64,000 nt of DNA from Hypholoma sublateritium FD-334 SS-4 (Eukaryota; Basidiomycota; Agaricomycetes; Agaricales; Strophariaceae): NCBI GenBank assembly GCA_000827495.1, contig KN817520.1, positions 9,979-73,978 of the forward strand, read 5' to 3'. Shown in pieces: positions 1-11,976 of this stretch (positions within the stretch are counted from its first letter, which is position 1; each line of letters starts with the position of its first letter). The position numbers and the translations under genes were made by a program. Below the pieces are notes generated by a model. That model made no database searches and had not been told where the DNA came from. It worked only from the letters and a program-made list of their open reading frames with translations.

Positions 1-3000
1 TTTGTGCGTATTTCATCACAATTTAAAGCACCACTAATCCATACCAACATATGGCAATGCAATGAACCTCTGCCTTGTGCCTCCACACAACCATAATATG
101 CAGAAACATGTCCCAATACACCACCTTCATTTACTTCATTCTCAGCACAGTAACCCAAGATTAGTTCACAAAATTTGGTCATGTACAAATTGAAAAATTC
201 TGCAGCAACAACGGGATTTTTTGCAACCAGTAAACGCTGTTCTGTTTTGGTTTTAGAAGATTCAAGACTTTCTATAATATGATCTACATTAATTTCTGCT
301 CCTGAAAGTAATCTTACAATAGGATTGTGTACATCTGCAGGATTGAGGGTTAAATAGAAACTTGGTAATCCCTTGCTAATTATAAGACCTCGTATTTCAT
401 TGCACATATTAACTTTGCTGGCTACTGAACAGGGAACATTTGCATTAATGGCATTGACTTCTGCCATTAATTTCAAAATTTTGCGTTCATCATCATTCTG
501 ATAACTTACTGTATCACCTTTAGATACTCGCTCACATACAATACGAATAGTATCTTCTGACACTGATGCCAACATAGCAGCAAATTCATCAAAAATGGAA
601 TTTTTGATACGCAATGAAGTATGAAGTAAGATGGCGCGTTTTTGTAGAACACTGAAAACAGAGAACATAAAACTAGAATGTGTCTGAAACCGCCTATCAG
701 CTAGAGAAAAAAAATGTTTGGCTTGAGTTTTGAAAGAAATAGGCACAGATCGATTGTTATCTTCAAAACCTGCCAATCCATAAGGAAATAAAGTAGGATA
801 CAACATAGGAAAAAGTTCAGTATTAAAAAATTCATTAGCAGGGTCAGGACCATGTGGATATTCNAAAAAACTGCCACCTAATCCTTTCATATGTTTCATA
901 GCTGCAGCACNAAGTTGATTGCTTGGAGCAGTTGTATCAANATCAGCAACTACAACTTTTTGAAATGCAACATCTCTATCAGAATTATTGGATTCCGGTT
1001 CAATGCATGTAGAAGGATCATAATTGGATGTCATATCAACAGCATCAGATGGAGCAACAGTTTCAATATGTACAGGAAGAATGTCATTTTCNGGAAATTG
1101 ATTCAAAGTATTGTAATCAAGTTGTACATGGCGATAATGAATATTGTGTTGGATCAAATATTCCAAAGCTTTTCGGACAACCTCTCGTCTCACTATTAAT
1201 GGTGCAGCATTTTCCTTNATCCATTCTTTGCTAGGTTTTTTGGATCCAACCAGAACAACACAAACAGGAGTACAGACATCTTCAACAGAAGGTGGCAATA
1301 AATCTAACAGTGAAGAAGGTTTTTGGGGATAGGTAATGATATGGCCTCTCAATGCATGCTGATTTGTTGCAAGNCNAACATGACTGTGCTCATCCTTCTT
1401 GTTGATTTTGTCNTCCCATAATTGTACTATCCATGCCTTGGCACGACATCTTGCAATCATAGATTCTTCTATAGCAGTCAAACCTTGTAGTTCAGGAGGA
1501 ACATCACCTAAGACGAGATGATTGGCCATAGCTAAGGGTGGCAACTTATGGTTTTTTAAATGTGAATAACAATTTTGGCATAAGGAGACCATGGTTGTAT
1601 TAGTACATTCATCATGGTGAACTGCTTCAGGGTTAATAATGATCTTTTCTGAAAATTCAGGATGACTAGGAATTTTCAATCCTGTTCCAACATATTCCAA
1701 CCAAGAAGTGTCGAGTTCTGCCTCTTCAGAATTGCATGTGCAATCAGGACATGTCAAATAAGTAAAGTCCACTTTCTCTTTATTAATATATTGCATATCA
1801 CTTTGTTTAATTGACTCTGCACAACTACCACACACACCTTTTGCAAGAGCAGACGTTGAAGTTGCATCTTGAAATAACCCAATAATTTTTTCTTTAAGAT
1901 TGGATGATATTGGTTGTGGCCAATTATCAATTGCAAATTTACGCAGTCGCAATAATTCTTCATCTTCACCTGAAATCGATTTTTCATTACATTTAGCTTG
2001 TTCAAGTTTATGTATATGACATTGCAAAGATTTCCGCAAAGATTTCAAATTTCCAGCAGCATCATGACTGATATTTTCTTATGTCAATAGAGAGAGCAAA
2101 AGTGAGCGCGGTAAGATGTATTTTAATGATTTGTACAGACTGATTTTATCTGATTTATGTTCCATGTGATGTTCATCTTCATTGACCACAGATTCTGCAA
2201 TCTCATCACAAGCTTCATTGCCACGTTGAAGACAAGACCCATCAGTAATATGATGGACAATCAACTCTCGTAAAAATTTGCGACTCGGTGCNGTACACNT
2301 GCTATTAACTGGAANAACAATACCATGTCGATCTGCNACAGTTAACAAAGCACCAATAGACATGTGTTCAAATCCATGGAAAAGATCATTCAATGGATCA
2401 AAGTGTTGAGGTAAAGCCCTTTGAANATTTGTAGTNACAGTTAAATTAAACACATATTGTCNAAGACTCCTTATTAACTTTTGTCGCAAGTTTTTTGGGT
2501 TGTGAAATGGTCCACATAAACCAGAACTTTCNACAAGCATAATTAAATCNGTAGTAGAGATATCATTTGCGCAACTAAGTTCTACTTGACGCAGAACAGA
2601 CTGCGAAATATCAATGGCAGATACATGCCCACGCGAGACTGCATGGCAACCATGTCGAGATTGTATAGTAGACATATCACTATTGTGACTGTACAAATAA
2701 CAATCGCCGTGCAATAAATGCTGCAAGAATTTGTTTCGCATTTCACGCAGAGACAAGGCCTGCAATACTTGTAGTCCATGAGCATACAGTAATTCAGAAA
2801 CTTGCTCAGCGTCGTCTGAGAAAATGAAAGCATACATGCCTCCAACTCGATTACCATATAAAATCGATCTTATTTTGTCAAAACCAGACACCATAGGCTG
2901 CCACAAAGGTACATTACTACATTGCATTACAACAGACTGGATTGGTGCTGAAGAAACTTGTATGTGATCAATGACACGTATCAGATCGTCATGCATGGCA

Positions 3001-3353
3001 TGCAGCGCAGTTTCAAGAGCAACGACATAGTCGCGTGTGGACATATTACGCTCGGAACCTGAACATTAGCAGTGCAGACACGTATCATCAAAGTGTGACT
3101 CACCAGTAACAATATGGCGTTGCAAACACCAACCGGCATCGAGGACGACATCGGGGAGAAGATTCTCGACGACGGCAAACGACATTTGCTCCGTAACCGT
3201 CGCCACGTCATCGCNATAAGTAAACAAACACGAACACGCCGAAGCGTCACATGGAAAGCCATGTTGCAATAAGAACGCGGACGAAATGCACGGTCGAGCT
3301 AAATGTTCGACGGCGAGAAGAGTAGCAGGAACGTNGGATATAAAGATTGCCAT
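1..3353 (-). mobile_element. Helitron (rolling-circle transposon), truncated by the window edge
   Basis: The segment is AT-rich against its GC-richer neighbours and carries one minus-strand frame with Helitron-specific blocks (detailed in the pseudogene entry). Only the 5' part is present: the Rep catalytic tyrosines and the helicase lie beyond position 1. The 5' terminus of the element should be to the right, somewhere in 3354-3690, but I cannot place it with confidence. Thirteen or more scattered single ambiguous bases suggest a consensus built from several near-identical copies. Confidence 0.85.
1..3353 (-). pseudogene. Helitron Rep/helicase polyprotein, N-terminal part, with one in-frame stop
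   Basis: Reading the minus strand from 3353, exon 1 (3353-3104) is followed by a 45-nt intron (3103-3059, GTGAGT...CAG), then a long frame running to the window edge. A single TAA at 2081-2079 interrupts it; the same frame stays open afterwards for more than 2 kb. In order it contains a cysteine-rich block of the DUF6570 type at about 1640-1290 (CQNCY, then LPPLAMANHLVLGDVPPEL), the block YPTLFPYG near 800-779, and the Rep-like domain with the HUH motif HCHM at 59-48. In family terms this is the replication initiator region that nicks and joins DNA during rolling-circle transposition. I see no splice pair that removes the stop, so this copy is probably inactive, unless the stop is an assembly artefact of collapsed copies. 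Ambiguous bases do not create the stop. Confidence 0.8.
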
Positions 3354-3693
3354 GAGCGTTTAAGGGAGAGTACATGCACGACCNGAACTCGAGAACGATG
3401 CTGACACAGCAAAGCGAGACAACGACGTCATTTTATGTCACATTTGTGACCTGCTCCACTTTCCAGAAATCCGTGTTGTTTGTGACAGAACTTTGCAGCC
3501 AAGACCCACTACAGAGACGTAGTGGGAATTATAGACATTTCCATCGCCGCGCGGCAGTGTCTAATTATAGACACGCGGATTATCTGCTTAAACAAAGATA
3601 TCGATGTCATCTACTATTCTGTTTTTCACTCGCCTAACAAATACAAATGAACTGCGTAGTTTCCTCGGAAATCGCTGAATGATGGAAGTAGAT
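3354..3693. other. Helitron 5' flank
   Basis: No gene seen. It holds an 18-bp perfect palindrome centred near 3563 (gtgtctaattatagacac) and a second copy of aattatagac at about 3528. The same word recurs in the dispersed repeat copies at 4.8 and 54.2 kb. It is probably the promoter or terminal region of the Helitron. Confidence 0.4.
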
Positions 3694-4664
3694 CTAGCTA
3701 AACCCTTCTCGAAGGCGCCTCTCTACCTCGTTCTCCACAACATCCCAGAAATCGCTCTTGCCCCTTGCGCCCCGCTCCCAGTCAGAAAGCGGTATACTAC
3801 TCCCCAATAAAACCACACGCACTTCCCATGCCTCGGTGAGAGATAACGTAGAGTTGTCAACCACGATGTCCGAGCCATTGTGTTGGGATTGAGGCTCGGC
3901 GTAGTGGGCCGCGAGCGCCACATATTGAACCACTGGTAATATCTGGATCACTGGTACCACCTTGTCGGAGGAGAAGCTTTCGAAGGCGACGTGAGTGAGG
4001 TGGGTAAGTGTCTCCCAGCCAGTGTAATAGGGCCACACCGCATCCATGTCCCTGAGGTGGAGGTGCGTAATATTCCTAAAGCACGCGTGAAAGCTGTGGC
4101 CGGAAAAGTTGCGGTGTTGCCAGTAATCGATATATAGCCTGCGCAAAGCCGTGCCTGCTTGCGGATTGTCGAAGAAGTTGAGGTGTCTGACATGGGCCTT
4201 AATGGCGAGGTTCTTGACGCCGGTACAGATGGCCAGGATGACATCGACCTCTCTCTCCGAGTACGAGAAGAAGCTGAATAAAGCTAGACTTTTTACATGA
4301 CGTGCATAATATTCCACAGGATTTTTTCCGCTAGTCAATTTTGCGATGAAAGACTTGATTTTGACCTGTTCTCGTGATCGGATATCTTCCATAATGCAGA
4401 TCGTCGAAATCAAGATGGGATCAATCCTGCAACGGGGTGAGCAGTGCAGGATAATAAGATGATCACCGCACACACTGACCATGCGTATACTGCTTTGGAT
4501 ACAAGGACAAGCTCAGGGCAAAATTTTGGGTGATCAAACGCGCATGTTTCGAATATTTGGCGCTCCAATTCAGGAGGCAGATTAGGTGGTCTCGCCACTT
4601 CTTGGCTCAATAAGTGCTGATGTGCGGATACGTCAGGCAGATTCGGAGTAGCACTAGATATCAT
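3694..4664 (-). CDS. F-box-like protein of the basidiomycete type
   Basis: Two exons: 4664-4480 and 4426-3694, with a 53-nt intron (GTCAGT...GCAG). Splicing joins VYAW to IDPIL, giving about 305 residues. The N-terminal part has the pattern LPPELERQIFETCA followed by PELVLVSKAVYAW, which is how short basidiomycete F-box-like domains usually read. The rest has a loose leucine-rich layout (HLHLRDMDAVW, LTHLTHVAFESF) typical of the variable substrate-binding part. F-box proteins recruit targets to SCF ubiquitin ligases, but these fungal families are large and mostly uncharacterised. The partner is unknown. It is divergent to the hydrolase gene at 5140 and shares a 475-bp upstream region with it. 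Confidence 0.65.
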
Positions 4665-5139
4665 GTAACGCTGGTATGAAGATAGAGGGAGTCAAGAGGA
4701 GTTCCAGAGAAGTGAGACTGAGAAAATACAAATGGACCCACGACGTGCCTTGTGCGTGCCCTGTGCGTGCCTCAGGCCGCCTTCTATCGCTCGAAGGAAT
4801 GAGCGTGGCACATACGACGGTAATGTAATTATAGACGCCCAGACTAGATTAGATTAGATTTTAGATGGCCTAGACCCGGCGGTGGCGGGATACTGTATAT
4901 CCGCTCCGCTCATGATCAGTCGCAAGGATTTTTGACTCGAAATCTCCCCTTCACCTGCAATCAACCTGCAACGACCTGCTGCCGTTCAGACCAGACTCTC
5001 CGCCCACGTTGCGCTTTCTCTTGAGGCTTCTAGTTCGGACAGGGTACTCACTCGGGAGCTTACACGCACAGATATTACTACGTACTTGATACCGGCCTTC
5101 AACTAGTTACTATTCGGGTACACTCGCGACGCATACATA
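4665..5139. promoter_or_regulatory. Divergent intergenic region between the F-box-like gene and FSH1
   Basis: This 475-bp stretch serves as upstream region for both flanking genes. It contains repeat copy A (4742-4893) and a short run of repeated agatt units at 4845-4860. No clear TATA box stands out on either side. Confidence 0.4.
4742..4893 (+). repeat. Dispersed repeat, copy A
   Basis: It shares a series of blocks in the same order with 54121-54228: gcgtgccctgtgcgtgcc, aatgagcgtggcacatac, aattatagacg, agatggcctagacc and the G/C-rich ggcgg...cggga. Copy A carries extra bases between blocks, including a 21-bp stretch before the second block and the agatt run. It lies upstream of FSH1 and of the F-box-like gene. 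Confidence 0.7.
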
Positions 5140-6392
5140 ATGGCGACGAAAGCAATCAAACGGGTCCTCGTATTACATGGGTAAGCGCACCGCAATTACG
5201 TATCCTGCGCCATGCTCACGCCTGATGCGATGTAGTTATTCACAGAACGCGACCGTCCTGAGCAAGCGAGTGAGTCGCGCTATACCACCTTCGTGCTCAC
5301 GAATTCGCATCTGAATCCGCACCGTCAGCTCGGGGCGCTGCGCAAGGAGGGAAAGGAGCTCGAGTTCGGTGCGTCGTTTTTCTTTCCGGCGGCGCTTTGC
5401 CTCAATGTGCCGTCAGTCTTCGTCAACGCGCCGCACATCCTCGCGCCGGCTGAGATGTTTGCCGCTCCCCCGGCCCAGCTCGACTCACAGGGACCAGCCG
5501 CGGGCGGTCCCACGGCGGAGGAGATGCAGGCGGACGAGGCGACGGCGCTGCGCGGGTGGTGGCAGCCGAGCAAGGACGGCACAGTGGCGCGCGGGCTCGA
5601 GGAGTCGATCATGAGCTTGCGCGAGGTACTCCGAGGGGCGGTGTTCGATGTGCGTGTGCTGTTCTGGCTGGATGTGCCCGGCAGATGCGGATGCGGTGCG
5701 ATGCTGACGGCGTATATATGTTCAGGGCGTCTTTGGGTTTAGGTAAATCGCAGCATTTGCTGTGACATCGTGCGCAGCTCATGCTCATATCTGTGTAATA
5801 GTCAGGGCGCGGGATTAGCTGCTGTGCTCGCTGCGCTGGTGCGTTGTATTTTTCCCCCGTGCTGGGCGCTGCTAACAGACCTGGATCATGCACAGCTTGA
5901 GCGACCACATCTCTACCCGCCGTTCCTCGTCGACGGCGCTGCACCGCACCCTCCATTGTAAGCACCCATCAACGCAAATTTACGCTGCGCTGACACCGCC
6001 CGTCCTCACAGCAAATTCTGCGTGTCCGTCTCCGGCTTCCGGCTGCGCGATCCCCTCAGCGACACACTCTTCGCCGCGCCGTACACGACGCCGACGCTGC
6101 ATGTCCTCGGGCGGACGGACGTCGTCGTCACAGAGGAGCGCTCGCGGCAGCTCGTCGCGCTGTCCGCCGCCGCGCGCGTGGAGGAGCACGATGGAGGTGT
6201 GCTGTGCGCCGTGCTGTATCACCGCGTTTGCTGACAATAATTGCAGGCCACTTCGTGCCGTCGAAGGGCCCGTGGCGCAAGTTCCTGGTGGGCTGGATGA
6301 AGGACCCCGCCGCGCAGCTCGTCGCCCCCGGAGCGGCGGCCGCGAACGTGGATTCGTCCGGTACGAGCACACCCGTCCCGGGTGAGGCGTGA
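5140..6392 (+). CDS. FSH1: FSH1-family serine hydrolase
   Basis: Nine exons: 5140-5180, 5236-5269, 5329-5368, 5417-5649, 5726-5742, 5802-5838, 5896-5957, 6012-6196 and 6247-6392, coding about 264 residues. Junctions rebuild a smooth alpha/beta-hydrolase. The N-terminus reads KRVLVLHGYSQNATVLSKR. The nucleophile elbow GFSQG puts Ser122 in place, followed by LGRTDVVV with Asp191 and GGHFVPS with His218, a complete Ser-Asp-His triad. Length fits the small family of yeast Fsh1 (about 240 residues). The family is thought to be esterases or thioesterases; the natural substrate is unknown. Exon 5 is only 17 nt, and the codon for the catalytic serine is split across the exon 5/6 junction. The model rests on splice signals and family fit and has no transcript support. 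Confidence 0.85.
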
Positions 6393-8487
6393 GGCGATGC
6401 GCTGCTGATGAAGCAGTGATGGCCGCCGAGGTGAAGTATTGTTCAACTGGTTTCGCCGGGGGTATCCCCTCCGGGTGCTCCTGCCCCCTTTCAAGTGCAC
6501 CTCAGATACCTCAGATATTTTGTGTATACCTCTCGTCCAGCTGCAAGTGTCATAGAAGTTCCGGAGAACTAGAGCCCGGTAATGATCTCATTTAGAAATA
6601 TGTAATTAGATAGAGACTGCGAGCGCTGAGGTGCGTTTTACGTTATCACAAAATATAGTAGGGTATGCATGATTAAAACCGTCAGTTTCCAGTAGGCGGT
6701 GACTCAACGCGACGTTCAGTGATGCGTCCCACAGCCGTGAATATGCGGCGTTGATCTGTTGCTAAAAAAGAAATCTTGCGGTCAACTCTCCTTATAATTG
6801 AAGAGAACTTGTTTTTATTTGGTTTGTATATGTACTACCGTAGGTTCATTTGATGCTATATTGTTATCCTTGTTTTTACCTTGACTTCAACTTCCGGGGA
6901 CTTACCTGAAAACCCCCGAAAGCGCTGGTCTGTTTGAGGCAATTCATCACTGGAGGCTGATGATGAAAAATGACAGAATATAAATTTGATATAAATGCCA
7001 TTTTCTTTGGGCTCAGGTGCCTCGTGCACTTCAAGTTAGCGCTCGATACACTGCTCAGTGCTCGTGCATGCCTTTATTGAACTTCACAAGCCAACAACTT
7101 AGCTGCCAGTATGGCTCGCACTTGTGCCGCGAAGCAGTGCGCTGAGGTAGAAAAAGGCCCGCCGCGTGAAATTTTGATATTTGGTAGACATACATAAGTA
7201 CTCCCTGTAATTTTTTTGCCTGGTAGTGCATGGCCGCTCATCCATTTCCATCAGTGTCTTGACAATTTCCCGAACTAGTTATTCTCGCAAATGCCGTCGC
7301 GCCTCAGTAGGCTGATGTCCCGCACACCCGAAATTGCAGACTATGTCCGCGTGCTCCAATTTGGGGTTGATACAGGGGAGAAGTATTACTTATGCCAAAA
7401 GCAAGCCAACTTGAAAAGCTAAAAAAAGGGAAAAGCGCGAAAGTAACACGGCGGACTTTCAACTGTCAATTTAGTCGAAAAGTTGGTCTGTGTGTTAATG
7501 AATGTTATTCCGCATTTATACTGTCATTTTGTCACAGGTGAATTGTCACATACCTCATAACTTCAAGGTTCAAGGCATTGCACATACAAAGTTCATGCAA
7601 AGATATACCTTTCATTGGCTAGTGATTATTATTCTTACACATGAGTTTTTGGCCCTCATTTTTCTGCCTCAATGCAGTGGGTTTTCTGATTGTGAACAAT
7701 TTTCTTGAAAAAGTTATTCACTTGACACTATAGCACCCGGTAAACATTTCGTCACAACACAGACCAACTTTTCCGCCAAATTGACATTTAAAAGTCCGCC
7801 GTGTAATTTAAATTGCCAACTTGCTGATTACTCCTGATGCATCAAACACTTGCACGTTTCGACGGCATGGCCGACAGCGCCCCCGGAGGGTTGACCGTCC
7901 GGTTTTCATACCGAGCTTGAGAAGAGCCTGGTGTTTCCCGGGAACACACACGCGGCCGCCGCCTATAGATCCAGAAGGCGTCGTGCCGGCGTAGCACACC
8001 CCGAAATAGATGCGAGCGCACTTGTTCGTCTCGCGCAGCGTTGAATGTTTAATTACAGGCGGTTGGTGCGCCCCCTGATATGATTTGGTGCTATGTATGA
8101 GAAGCGCAGGCAGGAATCAGGATGGCGATGGCGATCGTCGTCTTTTCATAGCCCCCTTCCCCACTTCTGGCGTCCTCGTAGCGGAGGTTAAATATAGCCG
8201 TGATGACGCGAGTGCCGGTTTCTGCTCTCGTGAAAATATCCTGGATGTCCTCCCGAGGGAAGCCTTCTGACCTGAGGCCACGGGCCGTATGTTGAGTAAT
8301 TAAATCGATATGTGTGTCCGGGCCCAACTTGGGCCCAACCTGGAGAATGATAGCAGGAAGTGACAATTGATGCCATCGATGCGGGGTGTGACCGAGTGAC
8401 CCGTGACCGATATCAACAAAGAATTATTGGGCCCTTCCTGGTTCTCCCTTCGCCTTTTCCTCCGCACCACGCGTATTTCTCTTCAAA
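6393..8487. other. Long gene-poor stretch upstream of transportin
   Basis: About 2.1 kb. It begins with the FSH1 3' region, becomes AT-rich, and holds the inverted-repeat element at 7446-7804. Two minus-strand frames at 8366-8091 (91 codons) and 7999-7808 (63 codons) have a coding-like composition, but I recognise neither and could not join them by a convincing intron. They may be a gene remnant. A short direct repeat gggcccaact occurs at about 8320-8340. Confidence 0.5.
7446..7804. mobile_element. MITE-like element with long terminal inverted repeats
   Basis: The arms 7446-7493 and 7804-7757 are reverse complements at 43 of 48 positions, starting acacggcggacttt and ending ttggtctgtgt. The total is 359 bp with no coding capacity between them. 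Similarity continues weakly inward. The 9-mer gccaacttg stands outside both arms (7405-7413 and 7815-7823). If that is a target duplication, the element would be about 400 bp and of Mutator-like type, but the outer ends do not match each other well, so class and exact ends are open. Confidence 0.7.
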
Positions 8488-11400
8488 ATGGCGCCGTGGA
8501 CTCCCCAACCCGCGGGCCTTCAGGAAATCTTACAAACAATCCACGAATCAACCGCAACCAGCACCACCGTCCAGCGCAACATCACAGAGGTCAGTCGCCC
8601 CATCGCACATCGGCCCACATCTCACTGGCATCGTCCAGAAATTGAACCAGTTCACGCGCGCGCCAGAGTACATCGCCTACCTCGCCTATATCCTTAGCCA
8701 TATGACGCAGGAGGAGGACCGCATACGCACAATCGCCGGCTACCTGCTCAAGAACAACGCCCGCCTCATCCTCTCCGCGCCGGCAGAGGTCGGTGAGTTC
8801 GTCAAGGAGGCCGTGCTCTCAGCGTTCAACGACAGTTCCGTCATGATCCGCAACGCCGCCAGCCAGGACATCGTTGCCTTCCTTGGCGTTCTCGAGCCAC
8901 GGAACTGGCCTGAGTGCCTGCAGCATCTCGTACTGACGCTGGATTCAACTGATTTGGATCGACAGGAAGTGAGTGCCACATTTCCAATCCCTGTTGTCTT
9001 CATTTCCTATGAGACTGGTGCATTTGTGACTCGGATTCATGGCGATCAGCACAGCTCTCATGTTGTGATGAACCTAAATTTTGTATTTGTGCTCGTGCAA
9101 TCCACCACACCATACAGGGATTTGCCTTCTGTTGTTCCCATTGGCAGCCACAGATCGGGAAAGGATCTGAAAACCTATCTCATTTAATTGAATACGAGCT
9201 GCTTGTTCCTGCCAGCATGGCCATCTAATCTTATCCCTTGCTGCCTTACTGACGATTTTCCACAGGCCGCCTTCAACGCTTTGGAGAAGGCATGCGAGGA
9301 TTACCCGCGCAAAATGGACGTCGAAATCAACGGCGCCCGCCCCTTGGACTTCATGATCCCTAAGTTCCTTGCACTCTCCGACCATCCATCAGCAAAGATG
9401 CGATCGCATGCAGTTGCCTGTCTGTCCTACTTCGTCCCGATCAATTGCCAATCGCTATTCGTGCATATCGATCCGTTCATCGCATGTCTCTTCAAGCGCG
9501 CGTCCGACGACGACCCGTCTGTGCGACGCCACGTCTGCCAGGCGCTCGTCCTGCTCCTAGCCGCACGCCCCGAGAAGCTGATGCCGGAGATGAGCAACGT
9601 CGCGCAGTACATGCTCTACTCGACCAAGGACAAGAACGAGAACGTCGCCCTCGAAGCGTGCGAGTTCTGGCTCACCTTCGCCGAGGACCAGGAACTCGCA
9701 CCGTATCTGCACCCGCTCCTCGACCAGGTCGGCCCGACGCTGCTCGACTGCATGGTCTACGGCGACGACGACCTGCTCTGGCTCGAGGGCGACGCAGAGG
9801 AGGACAACGCCGCCGTGCCCGACAAGGAGACGGACATCAAGCCGCGCCACTACGGCGGGGGCAAGGGCCACGGCTTCGAGCGCGATCCGAACGACAACCA
9901 GGAAGGCGGCTCCGAACCCCGGCAGCCGAAGCTCGGCGCATACGGTCAGGAGCTGCTGGACGATGATGACGATGACGATTACGACCTCGACGACGAGGAG
10001 TTCGCAGACGAGATGACGACGGAGTGGAATCTCCGCAAGTGCGCTGCGGCCGCGCTCGATGTGCTGGCCGTGCGCTTCTCGGGCGATCTGCTGCGCGTCC
10101 TGCTCGGCCCCTTGAAGGAGAAGCTGTGGAGCAACGATTGGCTGCAGCGGGAGAGTGGCATCCTGGCGCTCGGTGCCATGGCCGAGGGTGCGTGTCGTGA
10201 AACTAGTGCATATATGCGCTCGGCATTGATAAATATTTCTTGCAGGGTGCATTGACGCCATTGAGCCTCATTTGCCGACGTTGGTTCCGTATTTGATCAA
10301 CACGCTGGCTGATCCCAAGGTGTGTGATCTGCAACTAGCCTGGTAATCAATGCTGAATTTGCACTAGCCGCTTGTTCGCTCTATTACTTGCTGGACGCTA
10401 GGCCGGTATGCTAGCTGGTGCACCCAGCCAAAATCAGAGGAACACAAGAATCAATATTTCATCCCTACCATGGAAGGAGTGCGTCCCCATTTGCCTTCGT
10501 CTCCGAAAAGCACTCATGATTTGTCTAGCTCCTTCGCATGGTCCTCGACAACAACAAACGGGTGCAGGAGGCCGGATGTTCCGCCTTCGCAACCCTCGAA
10601 GAGGATGCAGGTCCCGAATTGGCTCCCTTCCTGGAGCCCGTGCTACGGAACCTCGTCCTTGCATTCGACAAGTATCAGCATAAGAATATGCTCATCCTGT
10701 ACGACGCCGTCGGTACGCTGGCGGATGCAGTTGGCCGTGCCCTGCAGAACCCCCTCTACGTGGACATCTTGATGCCGCCTCTGACCGGCAAATGGGCGAA
10801 ATTAAAGGACGATGACGAAGACTTGATCCCGCTGCTTGAGGTATAGCTTCTTCTCATCACTGCTTCTCAGAAGATTAATGACAAATGTTCCAGTGCCTCG
10901 CCTCTGTGACAATCGCGATGGGCCCTGCGTTCCTGCCGTACGCCGGCCCCGTCTTCACACGTTGCAATAACATCATCCACACTGCGCTGCTGCAGTACCA
11001 GCAGTTCCAGCAGAACCCAGACCTCAACGAGCCGGACAAGTCGTTCCTCGTCGTCGCGCTCGACCTGCTCTCGGGGCTTATACAGGGCCTCGGTATGGCG
11101 CTCGAGCCGCTCATCACCGAGTCGCAGCCGAACCTGCTGACGCTGCTCACGGTGTGCCTCAAGCACCCACAGGCGCCCGTAAGGCAGTCTGCGTACGCGC
11201 TCGTCGGCGACCTCGCGATGGGCTGCTTTGGCTTGCTCCGCCCTGCGATGCCAGGCATGATGCAGGAGCTCATTGGCCAGCTCGATCCCGAGCCGAAGTT
11301 TGAGTTCGTGAGCGCGTCGAATAACGCGGCGTGGAGCGTCGGTGAGGTGGCGCTGCGCTATGGACGAGGTGCGTTTCCTCTCCGTAGGCTCGGCAGCGGC

Positions 11401-11976
11401 TGACCACATATGTATGACGCTTTGCAGATGACCCTGAGTTTCAGCAGTGGGTTGTCCCGCTGATCTCGCGGCTGATTCCGATATTACTGCACCCCAAGTC
11501 GCCGCGCAGCCTGCACGAGAATGCGGCGGTGTCGATCGGACGCATCGGATTGATGCATCCCGCGCTGGTCGCGCCGCACCTGCCCGAGTTCGCGCAGTCG
11601 TGGTGCCAGGCGCTGTACGAAATCCGCGACAACGAGGAGAAGGACTCCGCGTTCCGCGGGCTGTGCACACTCGTGCAGGCGAACCCCGCGGGGATGGCAA
11701 AGGTGCGCTGCTGCTCTGTTGCTGCTTTCTCTCCCTTTCACGGCTGGGGAATGTGCGCATTTCGCTGACTTTTTTGTCTCTTTTTGGTGGGAGTAGAGCT
11801 TGTTGTGGTTCTGCAACTCAATTATCAGGTGGAACCAGCCGTCGCCAGAGCTGAACAATATGTTCCAGACGCTGCTGCAGGGCTTCAAGCAGCACGACGA
11901 GGCGGGGTGGGCCGCGCAGGTGGCGACGTTCCCGCCGATTATCCAGGAGCGCCTCGCGGCGCGCTACGGCGTCTGA
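8488..11976 (+). CDS. KAP104: Transportin (karyopherin beta-2 / Kap104)
   Basis: Nine exons: 8488-8589, 8639-8968, 9266-10187, 10246-10319, 10368-10478, 10529-10840, 10894-11368, 11428-11702 and 11797-11976, giving about 926 residues, close to the 918 of yeast Kap104. HEAT repeats run throughout. An acidic stretch near residues 345-360 (seven Asp in a row, then YDLDDEEF) fits the long acidic loop of transportins, which helps release cargo when Ran-GTP binds. Other family blocks are [32 protein letters not shown], and [15 protein letters not shown]. It imports PY-NLS cargo, many of them RNA-binding proteins, through nuclear pores. Intron 2 (297 nt) is far longer than the others (about 50-95 nt). 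It is convergent with the lectin gene downstream. Confidence 0.93.

Noticed and set aside
9557..10261. 234-codon minus-strand frame
   Set aside because: Antisense to the transportin exon with the acidic loop; the Val/Ile-rich run is the mirror of the Asp codons.
10867..11760. 297-codon minus-strand frame
   Set aside because: It lies antisense to transportin exons 7 and 8, is Arg-rich and reflects GC-rich codon use of the real gene.
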